A DNA stretch of 64,000 bases. Origin: Planctomycetota bacterium (GTDB lineage: Bacteria; Planctomycetota; Planctomycetia; Planctomycetales; Planctomycetaceae). Each line of letters opens with the position of its first letter. Position 1 is the first letter of the stretch. Below are positions 53,383-62,676 of this stretch, one piece after another. The translations under genes and the position numbers were made by a program. The stretch covers positions 16,958 to 80,957 of the forward strand of contig JAQBVJ010000016.1 in NCBI GenBank assembly GCA_027623235.1. The letters are read 5' to 3'. The notes beneath the pieces were generated by a model. That model did no database searches. It saw only the letters and a program-made list of their open reading frames with translations, and was not told where the DNA came from.

Positions 53383-54190
53383 GACAGTTCCTTGTAACGA
53401 TGCTGTTTCCGCGACGTCGACTCGGCGAGAAAACGACCTCTTGAGCAAACTGAGCTGAGCAATCTTTGAACGAGAACTTCGCTCAGAAGAAACCGGACGC
53501 CGATTACGCGATCGGTAATTCACCTGGAAGGACGACTGCAAAGAATTCGACCGAAGAACAAATTGTTTCTCTGCCACTCGTTTTCCCGCCACAGCCGACC
53601 GGCCACCTTCTCAAACAAAACGGCGGCCTCATGCCATCTCGAAGCGATCCATGCACGCCCCACTCCATCACACCACGGCTGCCCAACACGACGCTGCCCA
53701 ACACGACGCTGCCCAACACGACGCTGCCCAACACGACGCTGCCCAACACGACGCTGCCAATCAAAACGCTGCACCTCGCAACGCGGTTACCTGGCCGGCA
53801 CTCTCAACGCCCGGCGAAGCCAGCTCTCTTTGACGCTGTTCACCGTCGTTTTTCAACTCAAAAACCGTCTTTGAGCCGACATTGCCAGAGGCCCGTGCCG
53901 CCGAATTCGAACTGCGATCTGAACAACCTGAACGCAAGATCAAAAGCCGCTCAGGTCGAACAGGGCGAACCAGTCAGGATAAGGACAGTATTCTGCCTTG
54001 GCAACCGGCCCGAACACCTGTTGTCGAGCCACCCCTGCTCGGACGAGAGGGTCCCGCCTGACGAAGCAGCCGGACGCCGCCACGAAGAACGACCTCGCCG
54101 CAGCTCACCAGCGGTTTTGCAGGTCTGTTCGCCCGAAATTCGCCCATCGCGCCGACTTTGCCTCGCGGAACCTGACCTGACGAGCTGCGA
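53383..54190. promoter_or_regulatory. 808-bp intergenic region with a 15-bp tandem array
   Basis: It separates the 1199-residue TPR gene (minus) from the aldo/keto reductase gene (minus, which ends at 54191). It should hold the promoter of the TPR/ExbB operon and contains the array described separately. The open frames that cross it have strongly skewed composition and change with the array, so I do not call a gene. Confidence 0.4.
53681..53770. repeat. 15-bp tandem repeat, five perfect copies plus one diverged
   Basis: GCCCAACACGACGCT is repeated without spacers at 53681-53695, 53696-53710, 53711-53725, 53726-53740 and 53741-53755. A diverged sixth unit (GCCAATCAAAACGCT) ends at 53770. It lies about 300 bp upstream of the TPR gene start. 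It is a minisatellite-like array, open in all frames because the unit length is a multiple of three. Confidence 0.9.
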
Positions 54191-55201
54191 CTATGCTCGA
54201 TTCACCGGCCGGCCAGTAATCGGGTAGGCCGTATCCTGAAAGCCCTTGCCGCTGTGCTCACCGATCGGAACCAGACCATCGACGAATGCCTCGTCCTCCG
54301 GCGTGATCTGCACGCCGAGGCACTTCAGATTGTCCTCAAACTGCTCGACGGTGCGAGGCCCGATGATCACCGAGGTCAGGATCGGATTGGCCAGCACCCA
54401 GGCGAGAGCAAACTGGCTCGCTGAACAGCCTTTCGATTCGGCATGAGCCGCAATTTTCTGCGAGAGCTCGATGCTTTCGTCGCGGAGTTCAGCCTGCTTC
54501 ATCCGCACATCGTCGCGTGAGGCACGGCTGCCTTCCGGGAACGCGGCTCCGGGTTTGTACTTGCCGGTGAGGATTCCCCGAGCCAGCGGCGAGTAACTCA
54601 CAACGCCGATTCCGTACTCCTCACACAGTGGCAGAATCTCGACTTCGATATCCCGATTCACAATATTGTAGAGCGGCTGCAGACAGACAAACGAAGCCAG
54701 GTTGCTCGCATCGCTCGTCCAGAGAGCCTCACCCAGTCGCCAGGCGCGGAAGTTGGAGCACGCGATGTAGTGCACTTTGCCGGACCGGACCATGTCGTCC
54801 ATCGCCCGTAGAGTTTCCTCAATCGGCGTGTCATTGTCCGGCGCGTGGTAATAGTAAATGTCGATGTAGTCCGTGTTGAGCCGCCGCAGGGAATCATCCA
54901 GAGCCCGCTTCATGTGCTTGCGGCTGCCGCCCTGGTCGTTCGGCCCGCTCCCCATTTTCTGGCGGCCCTTCGTGGCGAGAACGAAATCGTGCCGGTGATC
55001 AGCAATCGCCTTGCCGCACACCACTTCCGACTCGCCCGCATTGTACATGTCGGCCGTGTCGATGAAGTTGATGCCCAGATCGTTCGCCTGATGGATCATC
55101 CGGATCGAGTCAGCCTGGCTCGTCTGACCGCCAAACATCATGGTGCCCAGGCAGACCGGCGAGACCTTCACGCCGCATCTCCCAAGATTGCGATAATCCA
55201 C
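54191..55201 (-). CDS. Aldo/keto reductase
   Basis: 336 residues, NADPH-dependent carbonyl reductase fold. 'MDYRNLGRCGVKVSPVCLGTMMFGG' is the standard N-terminus; the catalytic Asp and Tyr stand in 'NFIDTADMYNAGESE', the Lys in 'FVLATKGRQKMG' and the His in 'YYYHAPDND'. 'ARGILTGKYKPGA' and 'IIGPRTVEQFEDNL' in the C-terminal half bind the cofactor. It resembles the AKR9/YajO-type general stress reductases. Cytoplasmic, and the substrate cannot be read from sequence. Single gene with about 620 bp of empty sequence upstream. Confidence 0.93.
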   Translation of the reverse strand: MDYRNLGRCGVKVSPVCLGTMMFGGQTSQADSIRMIHQANDLGINFIDTADMYNAGESEVVCGKAIADHRHDFVLATKGRQKMGSGPNDQGGSRKHMKRALDDSLRRLNTDYIDIYYYHAPDNDTPIEETLRAMDDMVRSGKVHYIACSNFRAWRLGEALWTSDASNLASFVCLQPLYNIVNRDIEVEILPLCEEYGIGVVSYSPLARGILTGKYKPGAAFPEGSRASRDDVRMKQAELRDESIELSQKIAAHAESKGCSASQFALAWVLANPILTSVIIGPRTVEQFEDNLKCLGVQITPEDEAFVDGLVPIGEHSGKGFQDTAYPITGRPVNRA

Positions 55202-55373
55202 GTTGCCAACTCCTGTTGAGATTCTGTTCCGAAAAAACCCTGCCGGAGGCTCCCTGCAGATCCGGTCCGCAGCCGGCGATTAGACCAAATTCCACCAAAC
55301 GGGGCGAGCGACCGATTTCCAGGCTTGGCCGAATCGACATCTCAAAAGTCACTCGATGCGTCGAGTTTGAAGG

Positions 55374-55402
55374 CTGACGCGCAAAGGCACAGAGACGCAA
55401 AG
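55374..55402. repeat. Short interspersed repeat, copy 1
   Basis: CTGACGCGCAAAGGCACAGA, continuing GACGCAAAG, closely matches the sequence at 59021-59047 (two-base gap and a few substitutions). Both copies are intergenic and in the same direction. A family of this type (GCAAAG.CGC.GAGACGCAAAG) is one I associate with planctomycete intergenic DNA. Confidence 0.55.
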
Positions 55403-55514
55403 ATCAACCACTCGTTGCGGCCTGACGTCTTTGCACGAAACCTCGATCTGCAGCGTCAGCAGCCGCAACGAAATTCTCTACCGGAAAATTGTTGGCCATC
55501 GAGGCAGCGCGCAC

Positions 55515-55551
55515 AAAAAAAAACGCCGCGGAAGCCGAAGCAACCGCGACG
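55515..55551 (-). terminator. Intrinsic terminator (minus strand)
   Basis: On the minus strand CGTCGCGG pairs with CCGCGGCG (one G-U pair) around a 12-base loop, followed by nine U. It is about 270 bp beyond the stop of the zinc-ribbon/SUFU gene and in its direction, so it probably ends that transcript. Confidence 0.7.
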
Positions 55552-55821
55552 TTTGACCGACGATGACAAGAGCGGGCCAACGCCTGTCACCGACAGCATC
55601 TCTACAGGCAGTTGCCGTGCCGGTGGCTGAGATGTTTTAGAAACCGCCGCAACTCACTGACCACACAGGATTTACGGTAATCGCATGGTCGAATGCAACT
55701 CTTCGGTCCGCGCGAACTCACGGTTGAATTCTGCGGCACGATGTTCGATCTCGACACGGAAGGTTCCACACGGCAGGGTCCGCGCGAGTGTCGCCCGCCC
55801 GGCGGCGGAACGAAAACGGGA

Positions 55822-56676
55822 CTACCAGAATTTCCAGAATGGCCGACCACGCGAGCTAAGTCTCGACACATTGACCTGTTCGGTGACCCCGTTTTTTTCG
55901 AGCCGCTCCAGCAGCTTGTCGAGCCCCCTGGCCATCTTCAATTCCGTTTCGTCCCGATACAGAGGCCAGACGCCGTAGAATCGAATCTGGCGGTCGGGAA
56001 GCTCCAGAACGTGGAAATCGGGCGGGACACAAACCAGAGGCGGCATGACCAGCGCACAGCAGAAACGCGTGCTGTCTGCGTACGGCGTCAGTTCTTCTCC
56101 GTCATTCCCGACCGAATGTCCCGGCCCCAGCCACGTGTCGTACTCGTGCGGCAATCGGGCGAGGTTCTTCAGCAGGCGGATCGGCCAGTAGTGGTTTTCG
56201 TTCTGAAAGTCCGACCTCGACATCGGCCATTCCGGCGGCAGACACAGAAACAGTTCCGCGTGCGAATACGACTCCGCGTCATCCGGCACGGTCATCGGTC
56301 GATCGCTCATGCCACTCGTGACGAGCGTCCAGAACGGCCGCTCGTCCGTTGGCTCGACCTGCAGGACATCGAGGTGGACAAGGTCGGAAACCAGCTCATG
56401 CCAGACCTGATGAACCGGCCCGATGTGCTCCTCCACGTGAGCCGAAATCGCCTCGCAGTTCTCAGCTTCCGAGTCGGGAGCCTGAATCCCCTCCGGTCTG
56501 GCCTGATGCCGAAACACCGGAGCCCCCGACGCAGACTCGTCCACAATCGGCCCCGGCACCGGCACCCGAACCTCGGCCCCGCAATTCCGACACCGACCCC
56601 GCTTGCCGACTTTCGTCTCGTCGACCTTGTGGAAGTGCCCGCACTTTTCACACTCGAATGAAATCTGCATGGGCAC
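55822..56676 (-). CDS. Zinc-ribbon protein with a SUFU (suppressor-of-fused) domain
   Basis: 284 residues. Residues about 8-36 are a zinc ribbon: 'FECEKCGHFHKVDETKVGKRGRCRNCGAEV' with two CxxC pairs. Residues about 75-270 match the bacterial SUFU domain: 'HVEEHIGPVHQVWHELVSDLVHLDVLQVEPTDERPFWTLVTSGMSDRPM', 'AELFLCLPPEWPM' and 'HYWPIRLLKNLARLPHEYDTWLGPGHSV'. Bacterial SUFU proteins are often immunity proteins of polymorphic toxins, but no toxin gene is adjacent, and many are general stand-alone members. Cytoplasmic. Starts 9 bp after the DUF1559 stop, so co-transcribed with it. Confidence 0.85.
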   Translation of the reverse strand: MPMQISFECEKCGHFHKVDETKVGKRGRCRNCGAEVRVPVPGPIVDESASGAPVFRHQARPEGIQAPDSEAENCEAISAHVEEHIGPVHQVWHELVSDLVHLDVLQVEPTDERPFWTLVTSGMSDRPMTVPDDAESYSHAELFLCLPPEWPMSRSDFQNENHYWPIRLLKNLARLPHEYDTWLGPGHSVGNDGEELTPYADSTRFCCALVMPPLVCVPPDFHVLELPDRQIRFYGVWPLYRDETELKMARGLDKLLERLEKNGVTEQVNVSRLSSRGRPFWKFW

Positions 56677-56685
56677 ATCCTGATC

Positions 56686-57513
56686 TCATTCGTCGTCTGG
56701 ATAAACCCAGTGAGGCCTGTCCTCATCGAACTTGTGCGAGCCAACCAACATCGGGATCCGAACTTCGGGTTTGGCAAGAAACTCGAACACACGGTCCGGC
56801 ACTCGTGACTGAGCCATTGTCGGTTCCGGACAACCATCGGTGAGGGATCGCAGGACAGCCGAGTCAGTCTCCTTCGACAACGTTTCGACCCGGCCATCCA
56901 CCATCAGAACATGAGCCACTCCGGACTCACGGAGGAAACCCTGGGAGTCGTCCACAAGATTCGTGGGAAAGTCCCGCCAGTTGAACGGGTAACCCCACGG
57001 CACTTCCCGTGCGTGAACTTCCGCCAATGCCCAGGCCGTCGAGGTGTCTGCGATTTCGGACAACCGAGTTGAGCTGTTTCGAAAAAAGGCTGCCGGACTG
57101 GCTGTGTAGCACGAAATCGCGAAGCCATCGCGAGTGTAGGCATCCAGTGTGTCGGGCGCCTCAAACGGGAAATAGCGCTGCTGAAACACGGGGCGGTTTG
57201 CCTCTGAGTCCCACGGTTGCCCCTTGTCGACCATGACATAAAAAGGGTTTTGATCGATATAAGGCAGGATCTGCGCGGCCCAGCCGTGATGACCAACTCC
57301 GCCGGAATCCACAACAGCTCCCGGCGGAAAGACGTCATGAATCTCCACGTAATTCGAAAACGCGATCCCAATCTGCTTCAGATTGTTTTCTGACTGCGAT
57401 CGATGCGCCGCCTCCCTCGCCTGACGAATTGCCGGAAGGAGCACTGCCGCGAGAATGACCACGACAATTGCGACCACCCCGATTTCCAGCCAGCGCTGAT
57501 GCGGAAGCTTCAT
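56686..57513 (-). CDS. DUF1559-type pilin-like protein with degenerate prepilin signal
   Basis: 275 residues from ATG 57513 (AAGGA upstream). N-terminal helix 'RWLEIGVVAIVVVILAAVLLPAIRQAREAAHRSQSENNLKQIG' is the planctomycete DUF1559 hallmark, except that the prepilin-peptidase site (usually GFTLIE) is reduced to 'RWLEIG', with Glu kept. Downstream 'YVEIHDVFPPGAVV', 'GWAAQILPYIDQNPFY' and 'GVAHVLMVDGRVETLSKE' follow the family. Surface-exposed, probably pseudopilin-like, though processing is doubtful. Preceded by a 37-residue basic protein gene (12 bp) and followed by the SUFU gene. Confidence 0.83.
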   Translation of the reverse strand: MKLPHQRWLEIGVVAIVVVILAAVLLPAIRQAREAAHRSQSENNLKQIGIAFSNYVEIHDVFPPGAVVDSGGVGHHGWAAQILPYIDQNPFYVMVDKGQPWDSEANRPVFQQRYFPFEAPDTLDAYTRDGFAISCYTASPAAFFRNSSTRLSEIADTSTAWALAEVHAREVPWGYPFNWRDFPTNLVDDSQGFLRESGVAHVLMVDGRVETLSKETDSAVLRSLTDGCPEPTMAQSRVPDRVFEFLAKPEVRIPMLVGSHKFDEDRPHWVYPDDE

Positions 57514-57524
57514 GGCATGCTTCC

Positions 57525-57638
57525 TTACTTCTTTCGAGTCTGCTGACTCTTCCCGGGACGCTGCTTGCCGAGCTTCTTCTGCAGGTGGCCGAACTTTGTC
57601 GCCGGCTTGCGAACCGTTTTTCGATCTTTGCCTGCCAT
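57525..57638 (-). CDS. Small, very basic protein (37 aa)
   Basis: From ATG 57638, which has GAGG 7-8 bases upstream, to a TAA at 57525. The product begins MAGKDRKTVRKPATKFGHLQ and continues with KKLGKQRPGK, ending in KK. More than a third of the residues are Lys or Arg and there are no acidic stretches, which suggests nucleic-acid or ribosome binding. It stands 12 bp before the DUF1559 start. The ribosome site and the sensible amino-acid mix support a real gene, but a chance frame cannot be excluded by eye. Family not recognised. Confidence 0.5.
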   Translation of the reverse strand: MAGKDRKTVRKPATKFGHLQKKLGKQRPGKSQQTRKK

Positions 57639-57743
57639 CTCGAAGCCTCGACGAAGCCAACTTTCACCGCAGCAAATTGTAGCCCGAAGCGCCAGCGAGT
57701 GAGTCGGATTCTGCCTCCGGCACGCGACCTTGTCTCACAAAAC

Positions 57744-58976
57744 TCAGCCCAGCGATTTTGCGAACCGCTCGACGGCTTCTTCGACGTTGGCTCTGCTGTT
57801 GAAGGCGCTCAGCCGGAAGTAACCCTCGCCCGCCGCACCGAATCCGCTGCCGGGCGTGCCGACCAGGTGGCCTCGGTTGAGCAGCCTGTCAAAGAAGTCC
57901 CAGCTGCTCAGCCCGCCAGGAGTTTTCAGCCAGACGTAAGGAGCGTTGACTCCGCCGTAAACCGTGATGCCGGCGGCTTCGAGTCCTTCGCGAAGCAGCC
58001 TTGCGTTTTCGAGATAGAAGCTGACGAGCTCACCGATCTGCGCCTTGCCCGCCTCTGAGTACGCGGCCTCGGCACCTCGCTGGATCGGGTACGACACGCC
58101 GTTGAACTTGGTGCAGTGGCGGCGATTCCAGATCGGGTGAATCAGAGTGGACTCACCAGTCGAAGTCTTTCCGGACAGCCCCTTCGGCACGACGGTGAAG
58201 GCACACCGCGTTCCGGTAAAGCCGGCGTTCTTGCTGAAACTGCGAAACTCGATCGCAACGTCGCGGGCGCCTTCGATCTCGTAAATCGAGTGCGGGATTT
58301 CCGGGTCCGTGATAAACGCTTCGTAGGCCGCGTCGAACAGAATGATCGAGTCATTCGCCTTCGCATAATCGACCCACTGCTTGAGCGTCTCTTTCGAAGC
58401 CACGGTTCCGGTCGGGTTATTCGGGAAGCAGAGATAGATCAGATCGACCTTCTGATCCGGCAGCGCCGGCGTGAAATCGTTCTCGGCGGTGACGGGGATG
58501 TAGACGAGCCCCGCATAGCGGCCTGTGGCGTCCGCCTCACCGGTCCGGCCGGACATGACATTCGTGTCGACGTAGACGGGGTAAACCGGATCGGTGATCG
58601 CGACGACGTTGTCCGTCCCGAAAATGTCGAGGATGTTTCCCGTGTCGCACTTCGAGCCGTCCGATACGAAGATTTCATCGTCGGCAACATCGCAGCCGCG
58701 CGAGCGGAAGTCATTTTCCGCAATGGCCGCGCGGAGGAAATCGTACCCCTGCTCGGGGCCGTAACCGCGGAAGGTCTCGCGGTTGGACATCTCGTCGACG
58801 GCCTTGTGGATCGCCTCAGCGATCGCCGGAGGCAGAGGTTCGGTGACATCGCCGATCCCCAGCTTGATGACGGCGGCATCCGGATTCGCCTTGCAGAACG
58901 CGGAGACGCGACGGCCGATTTCCGGGAACAGATAGCCGGCTTTGAGTTTCAGAAAGTTGTCGTTGACCTGAACCAT
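57744..58976 (-). CDS. dapL: LL-diaminopimelate aminotransferase
   Basis: 410 residues, exactly the usual length. PLP-dependent enzyme that makes LL-diaminopimelate directly from tetrahydrodipicolinate and glutamate, for lysine and cell-wall synthesis, bypassing the acylase routes. The PLP-binding Lys is in '[20 protein letters not shown]'. Family stretches are '[25 protein letters not shown]', '[13 protein letters not shown]', '[18 protein letters not shown]' and '[19 protein letters not shown]'. Planctomycetes typically use DapL. Same strand as leuA, whose stop lies about 180 bp upstream; probably a separate transcript. Confidence 0.96.
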   Translation of the reverse strand: MVQVNDNFLKLKAGYLFPEIGRRVSAFCKANPDAAVIKLGIGDVTEPLPPAIAEAIHKAVDEMSNRETFRGYGPEQGYDFLRAAIAENDFRSRGCDVADDEIFVSDGSKCDTGNILDIFGTDNVVAITDPVYPVYVDTNVMSGRTGEADATGRYAGLVYIPVTAENDFTPALPDQKVDLIYLCFPNNPTGTVASKETLKQWVDYAKANDSIILFDAAYEAFITDPEIPHSIYEIEGARDVAIEFRSFSKNAGFTGTRCAFTVVPKGLSGKTSTGESTLIHPIWNRRHCTKFNGVSYPIQRGAEAAYSEAGKAQIGELVSFYLENARLLREGLEAAGITVYGGVNAPYVWLKTPGGLSSWDFFDRLLNRGHLVGTPGSGFGAAGEGYFRLSAFNSRANVEEAVERFAKSLG

Positions 58977-59020
58977 GATGAGAGCTCTTTATGTCGAAAG
59001 TGGCGGTTGGTTGCGGAAGT

Positions 59021-59047
59021 CTGACGCAAAGTCGCGGAGACGCAAAG
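59021..59047. repeat. Short interspersed repeat, copy 2
   Basis: CTGACGCAAAGTCGCGGAGA, continuing CGCAAAG, is the partner of the repeat at 55374-55402. It lies between the leuA stop and the dapL start. Confidence 0.55.
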
Positions 59048-59129
59048 CAAGCGCAAGGAGTCTGTCTGGCAGGCCGGACCAGGGAGCGAAACGACGACGT
59101 TCCGGCAATTGCAAACGGAGAAGCAGTCC

Positions 59130-59158
59130 TGCCGGAGCGGCGCTTCGCTTGATCCGTC

Positions 59159-59164
<6 letters not shown>
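59130..59164. repeat. Interspersed hairpin repeat covering the leuA stop codon
   Basis: CTGCCGGAGCGGCGCTTCGC, continuing TTGATCCGTCCTACG, is the fourth copy of the family at 1771-1864 and 31169-31203. Its right end supplies the leuA stop (TAG at 59159-59161 on the minus strand). The hairpin here is weaker than in the other copies. Confidence 0.6.
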
Positions 59165-60682
<1,518 letters not shown>

Positions 60683-60766
60683 CGGGACATCTCCTTGTAG
60701 TGTCAAATTCAAAAACGAGTGTCGGATCAGAATCTCAGAATCGGCCGGTGGGAACCGGACGGACGT

Positions 60767-60795
60767 AAAAAAAACCTGAGGCGGGAGGCCTCAGG
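60767..60795 (-). terminator. Attenuator terminator upstream of leuA
   Basis: On the minus strand CCTGAGGC pairs with GCCTCAGG around a CTCCC loop (60775-60795), followed by eight U (60774-60767). It lies 85 bp before the leuA ATG and 36 bp after the leader-peptide stop. The sequence TCCCGCC (minus strand), which covers the loop and the 3' side of the stem, is exactly complementary to GGCGGGA in the leader peptide's end (plus-strand 60839-60845), so an antiterminator can form instead. Confidence 0.8.
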
Positions 60796-60830
60796 GTTGT
60801 GACTTCTTTCGAAGTGATCGTCGATACAAC

Positions 60831-60887
60831 CTAAGCCATCCCGCCAGGCGGGCTCAGTAGAGTCAGGCTCAGGATGAGTTTCTTCAT
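60831..60887 (-). CDS. leuL: Leucine-rich leader peptide of leuA
   Basis: 18 residues: MKKLILSLTLLSPPGGMA, stop TAG at 60831. Five of the 18 are leucine, encoded by CTC, CTG, CTG, CTA and CTG, plus one isoleucine codon, all in the first half. An AGAG box stands before the ATG. It ends 36 bp before the attenuator stem. The arrangement fits classical attenuation: if Leu-tRNA is scarce the ribosome stalls on the leucine run, leaving GGCGGGA (near the stop) free to pair with the terminator; if it reads through, the ribosome at the stop codon covers that sequence and the terminator forms. The symbol is by analogy; the peptide itself is only inferred to be translated. Confidence 0.75.
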   Translation of the reverse strand: MKKLILSLTLLSPPGGMA

Positions 60888-61001
60888 GAAAAGCTCTGGA
60901 TCGACAAGTCAGTTTCAGTGCGGCGGATCTATCCCGGACCGATTGGAACGTCAACCCGGGTACGTTCCTGGACAACAGATCGAGCGACCGTGTTCGCGCA
61001 G

Positions 61002-61031
61002 AAAAAACGCCGACTGAAAACTCGGCCGGCG
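61002..61031 (-). terminator. Intrinsic terminator after the HesB/IscA gene
   Basis: On the minus strand CGCCGGC pairs with GTCGGCG (one G-U) around a 10-base loop, followed by six U. It begins about 20 bp after the stop of the HesB gene and so ends that transcript before the leuA leader. Confidence 0.75.
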
Positions 61032-61051
61032 TGATCTCAACAGTATTCGAT

Positions 61052-61561
61052 TCAGACCGAGAAGCTCTTGCCGCAGCCGCAGCTGCTGGTTGCGTTCGGG
61101 TTGTCGAACTTGAAGCCACGCTTGTCGATGCCGTCGAGGTAGTCGACCGTCGTGCCCTGCATGAACATCGCAAACTTCCGGTCGATGGCGACCTTGATGC
61201 CGAACTGCTCGGTGACCTGGTCGGCTTCCTCGTCGATCCGATTGTCGAAACCGAGGTGTGGCTCGAAGCCACTGCAGCCGCCGCCAGCCAGTGCGATGCG
61301 GAGCACGCAGCCGTCCGGGACGTTTTTCTCGGACATAAACCGATTGACTTCGACCGCCGCTTTCTGGCTGATCCTGACGATCGCATCACCAGCCGCCGGA
61401 TCGGTGACGTGTTCTGTTACGGCCGGCACTTCCAGCTGAATTGGCTGAGGTGCGGGAGCTGCGGCTGCTTGAGACGAGCAGCCCGACGGGTTCGAACCAC
61501 AGCAGCCACCCTGGGCCTGAGCCTGTTCTGTGGCGGGGCGGGTTGGAGTGTCAGTCGACAT
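61052..61561 (-). CDS. HesB/IscA-family iron-sulfur cluster carrier (A-type) with Cys-rich N-terminal extension
   Basis: 169 residues. The C-terminal 105 are the A-type carrier: 'GDAIVRISQKAAVEVNRFMSEKN' at the start, the first ligand in 'LAGGGCSGFEPHLGF' and the final pair in 'SSCGCGKSF'. All three cluster-binding cysteines are present. The 55-residue N-terminal extension is unusual and includes 'GGCCGSNPSGCSSQ' with three further cysteines, plus an Ala/Pro-rich linker; it may be low-complexity or bind metal. The protein delivers Fe-S clusters to apo-enzymes in the cytoplasm, for example LeuC. ATG with GAGGAAC upstream. Alone on its transcript, ended by a terminator. Confidence 0.93.
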   Translation of the reverse strand: MSTDTPTRPATEQAQAQGGCCGSNPSGCSSQAAAAPAPQPIQLEVPAVTEHVTDPAAGDAIVRISQKAAVEVNRFMSEKNVPDGCVLRIALAGGGCSGFEPHLGFDNRIDEEADQVTEQFGIKVAIDRKFAMFMQGTTVDYLDGIDKRGFKFDNPNATSSCGCGKSFSV

Positions 61562-61682
61562 GGTCGTTCCTCTATAAAAAGTGTGCCGTTGTTTCCGGGA
61601 TCAAGCCCGGAAGTGTAACCCTCGCCGCGACTTCGGGCGAGTCTGTTTCAAAAGAGCGACTGTGAAACGCCGTAAACTGTTT

Positions 61683-61694
61683 CAGTTGCAACTG
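61683..61694. promoter_or_regulatory. 12-bp palindrome upstream of the HesB gene
   Basis: CAGTTGCAACTG is a perfect palindrome about 130 bp before the HesB ATG and flanked by two ACTGTT repeats. The size and position fit a dimer-binding operator, for example for a regulator of Fe-S genes, but no consensus I know matches exactly. Confidence 0.35.
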
Positions 61695-61746
61695 TTGAGA
61701 GTTTAACAACTCGCCGTCGCAACTCGATCGGAACCCCACTCAACGG

Positions 61747-62625
61747 TCATTCCGGCGCGGCGGCTTTGACAACGGGGTTGGTCAGCGTACCGATGCCTGT
61801 CACCGTAATCGACACGGAGTCGCCGTCTTCAAGAGTAAATTCGTCCGGTGGAACGATGCCAGTCCCCGTTAGGAGGAAGGCGCCGTTGGGGAGATCGTTC
61901 TCGCGGAAGAGCCACCCGACAAGTTCCTTGAGCGATCGATGAAGCTGCTGGAGCGTAGTGTCGCCTTCGAAGGCGAGCTCGCCCCCGCGATGAATCTGCA
62001 GATCGATCCGCGTCGAGTTCTGATCGAATTTATCACTTGCCAGGAGGACGCTCGGGCCGAGTCCGCAGCACTGGTTGTAGACTTTGGCCTGAGGCAGATA
62101 GAGCGGATTCTCGCCTTCAATATCCCGAGCCGACATGTCATTGCCGATTGTGTAGCCAACGATGCGACCATTAGGTGCCGCGACGATTGTGAACTCAGGC
62201 TCGGGGACGCTCCAGCTACTGTCGAAGCGAACTCGGACAGGGTCGCCCGGTCCGGAGACGCGAGGACCGGGAGTCGCTTTGAGAAACAGTTCCGGGCGAT
62301 CGGCAGTGTAGACCTTGTCGTAGTGCGACGCGCCGGATTCGGACTCTTCCATGCGAGCGACCTGGCTGCGCTTGTAAGTGACTCCAGCCGCCCAGACTTC
62401 CTGCTGGTCGATCGGGGCCAGAAATTTCACTTCGCTGATTCCAATCGGATCGGCGTTTCGATCGACAAGGAAGCTTGCCAGCCCGTTCGGATCTGGAGCG
62501 TGCAGGATGTCGCAAAGTCGATGAATATTCTCGACCTGTTCGAGATCCAGAAGTCGAACGGTGTCCTCTTCGACGGAAACGATGCGTGTGTCGCCAGCCG
62601 AAAGGTTGACGCGGGCCAGTCTCAT
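61747..62625 (-). CDS. Fumarylacetoacetase-family hydrolase/isomerase
   Basis: 292 residues. The FAH fold is shown by '[20 protein letters not shown]' (about 85-105), '[31 protein letters not shown]' with the metal-binding Glu/Asp residues (about 148-178), '[12 protein letters not shown]' and '[28 protein letters not shown]'. Members act on fumarylacetoacetate, acylpyruvates or keto-deoxy sugar acids; the closest pattern is the aldonate (2-keto-3-deoxy) dehydratase-like subgroup, but the substrate is not fixed. Cytoplasmic and Mg-dependent in the family. About 50 bp after the RluA-family gene on the same strand, so possibly co-transcribed with it. Confidence 0.9.
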   Translation of the reverse strand: MRLARVNLSAGDTRIVSVEEDTVRLLDLEQVENIHRLCDILHAPDPNGLASFLVDRNADPIGISEVKFLAPIDQQEVWAAGVTYKRSQVARMEESESGASHYDKVYTADRPELFLKATPGPRVSGPGDPVRVRFDSSWSVPEPEFTIVAAPNGRIVGYTIGNDMSARDIEGENPLYLPQAKVYNQCCGLGPSVLLASDKFDQNSTRIDLQIHRGGELAFEGDTTLQQLHRSLKELVGWLFRENDLPNGAFLLTGTGIVPPDEFTLEDGDSVSITVTGIGTLTNPVVKAAAPE

Positions 62626-62676
62626 CGGAGTTCTCTCTTCCTGGTCTGTCTGCTGTTTCAGTCGGTCAGGTGTGGC

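Larger units (their letters stand above)
55202..55821. other. Intergenic region with a terminator and a repeat
   Basis: 620 bp without a supported gene; weak frames on both strands have no coding character. It holds one copy of the ACGCAAAG-type repeat (55374-55402) and an intrinsic terminator facing the minus strand (55515-55551), and should also contain the promoter of the aldo/keto reductase. Confidence 0.4.

Noticed and set aside
53681..53770. CRISPR-like array
   Set aside because: The 15-bp units are contiguous with no spacers and no cas gene is near.
53466..54227. 253-codon plus-strand frame crossing the 15-bp array, with LPNTT repeats
   Set aside because: No ribosome site, odd composition, overlaps the 5' region of the TPR operon and the end of the aldo/keto reductase; open only because the array unit is a multiple of three.
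55685..55978. 97-codon plus-strand frame overlapping the end of the SUFU gene
   Set aside because: No homology, Ser/Arg-rich shadow composition and overlap with a well-supported gene.
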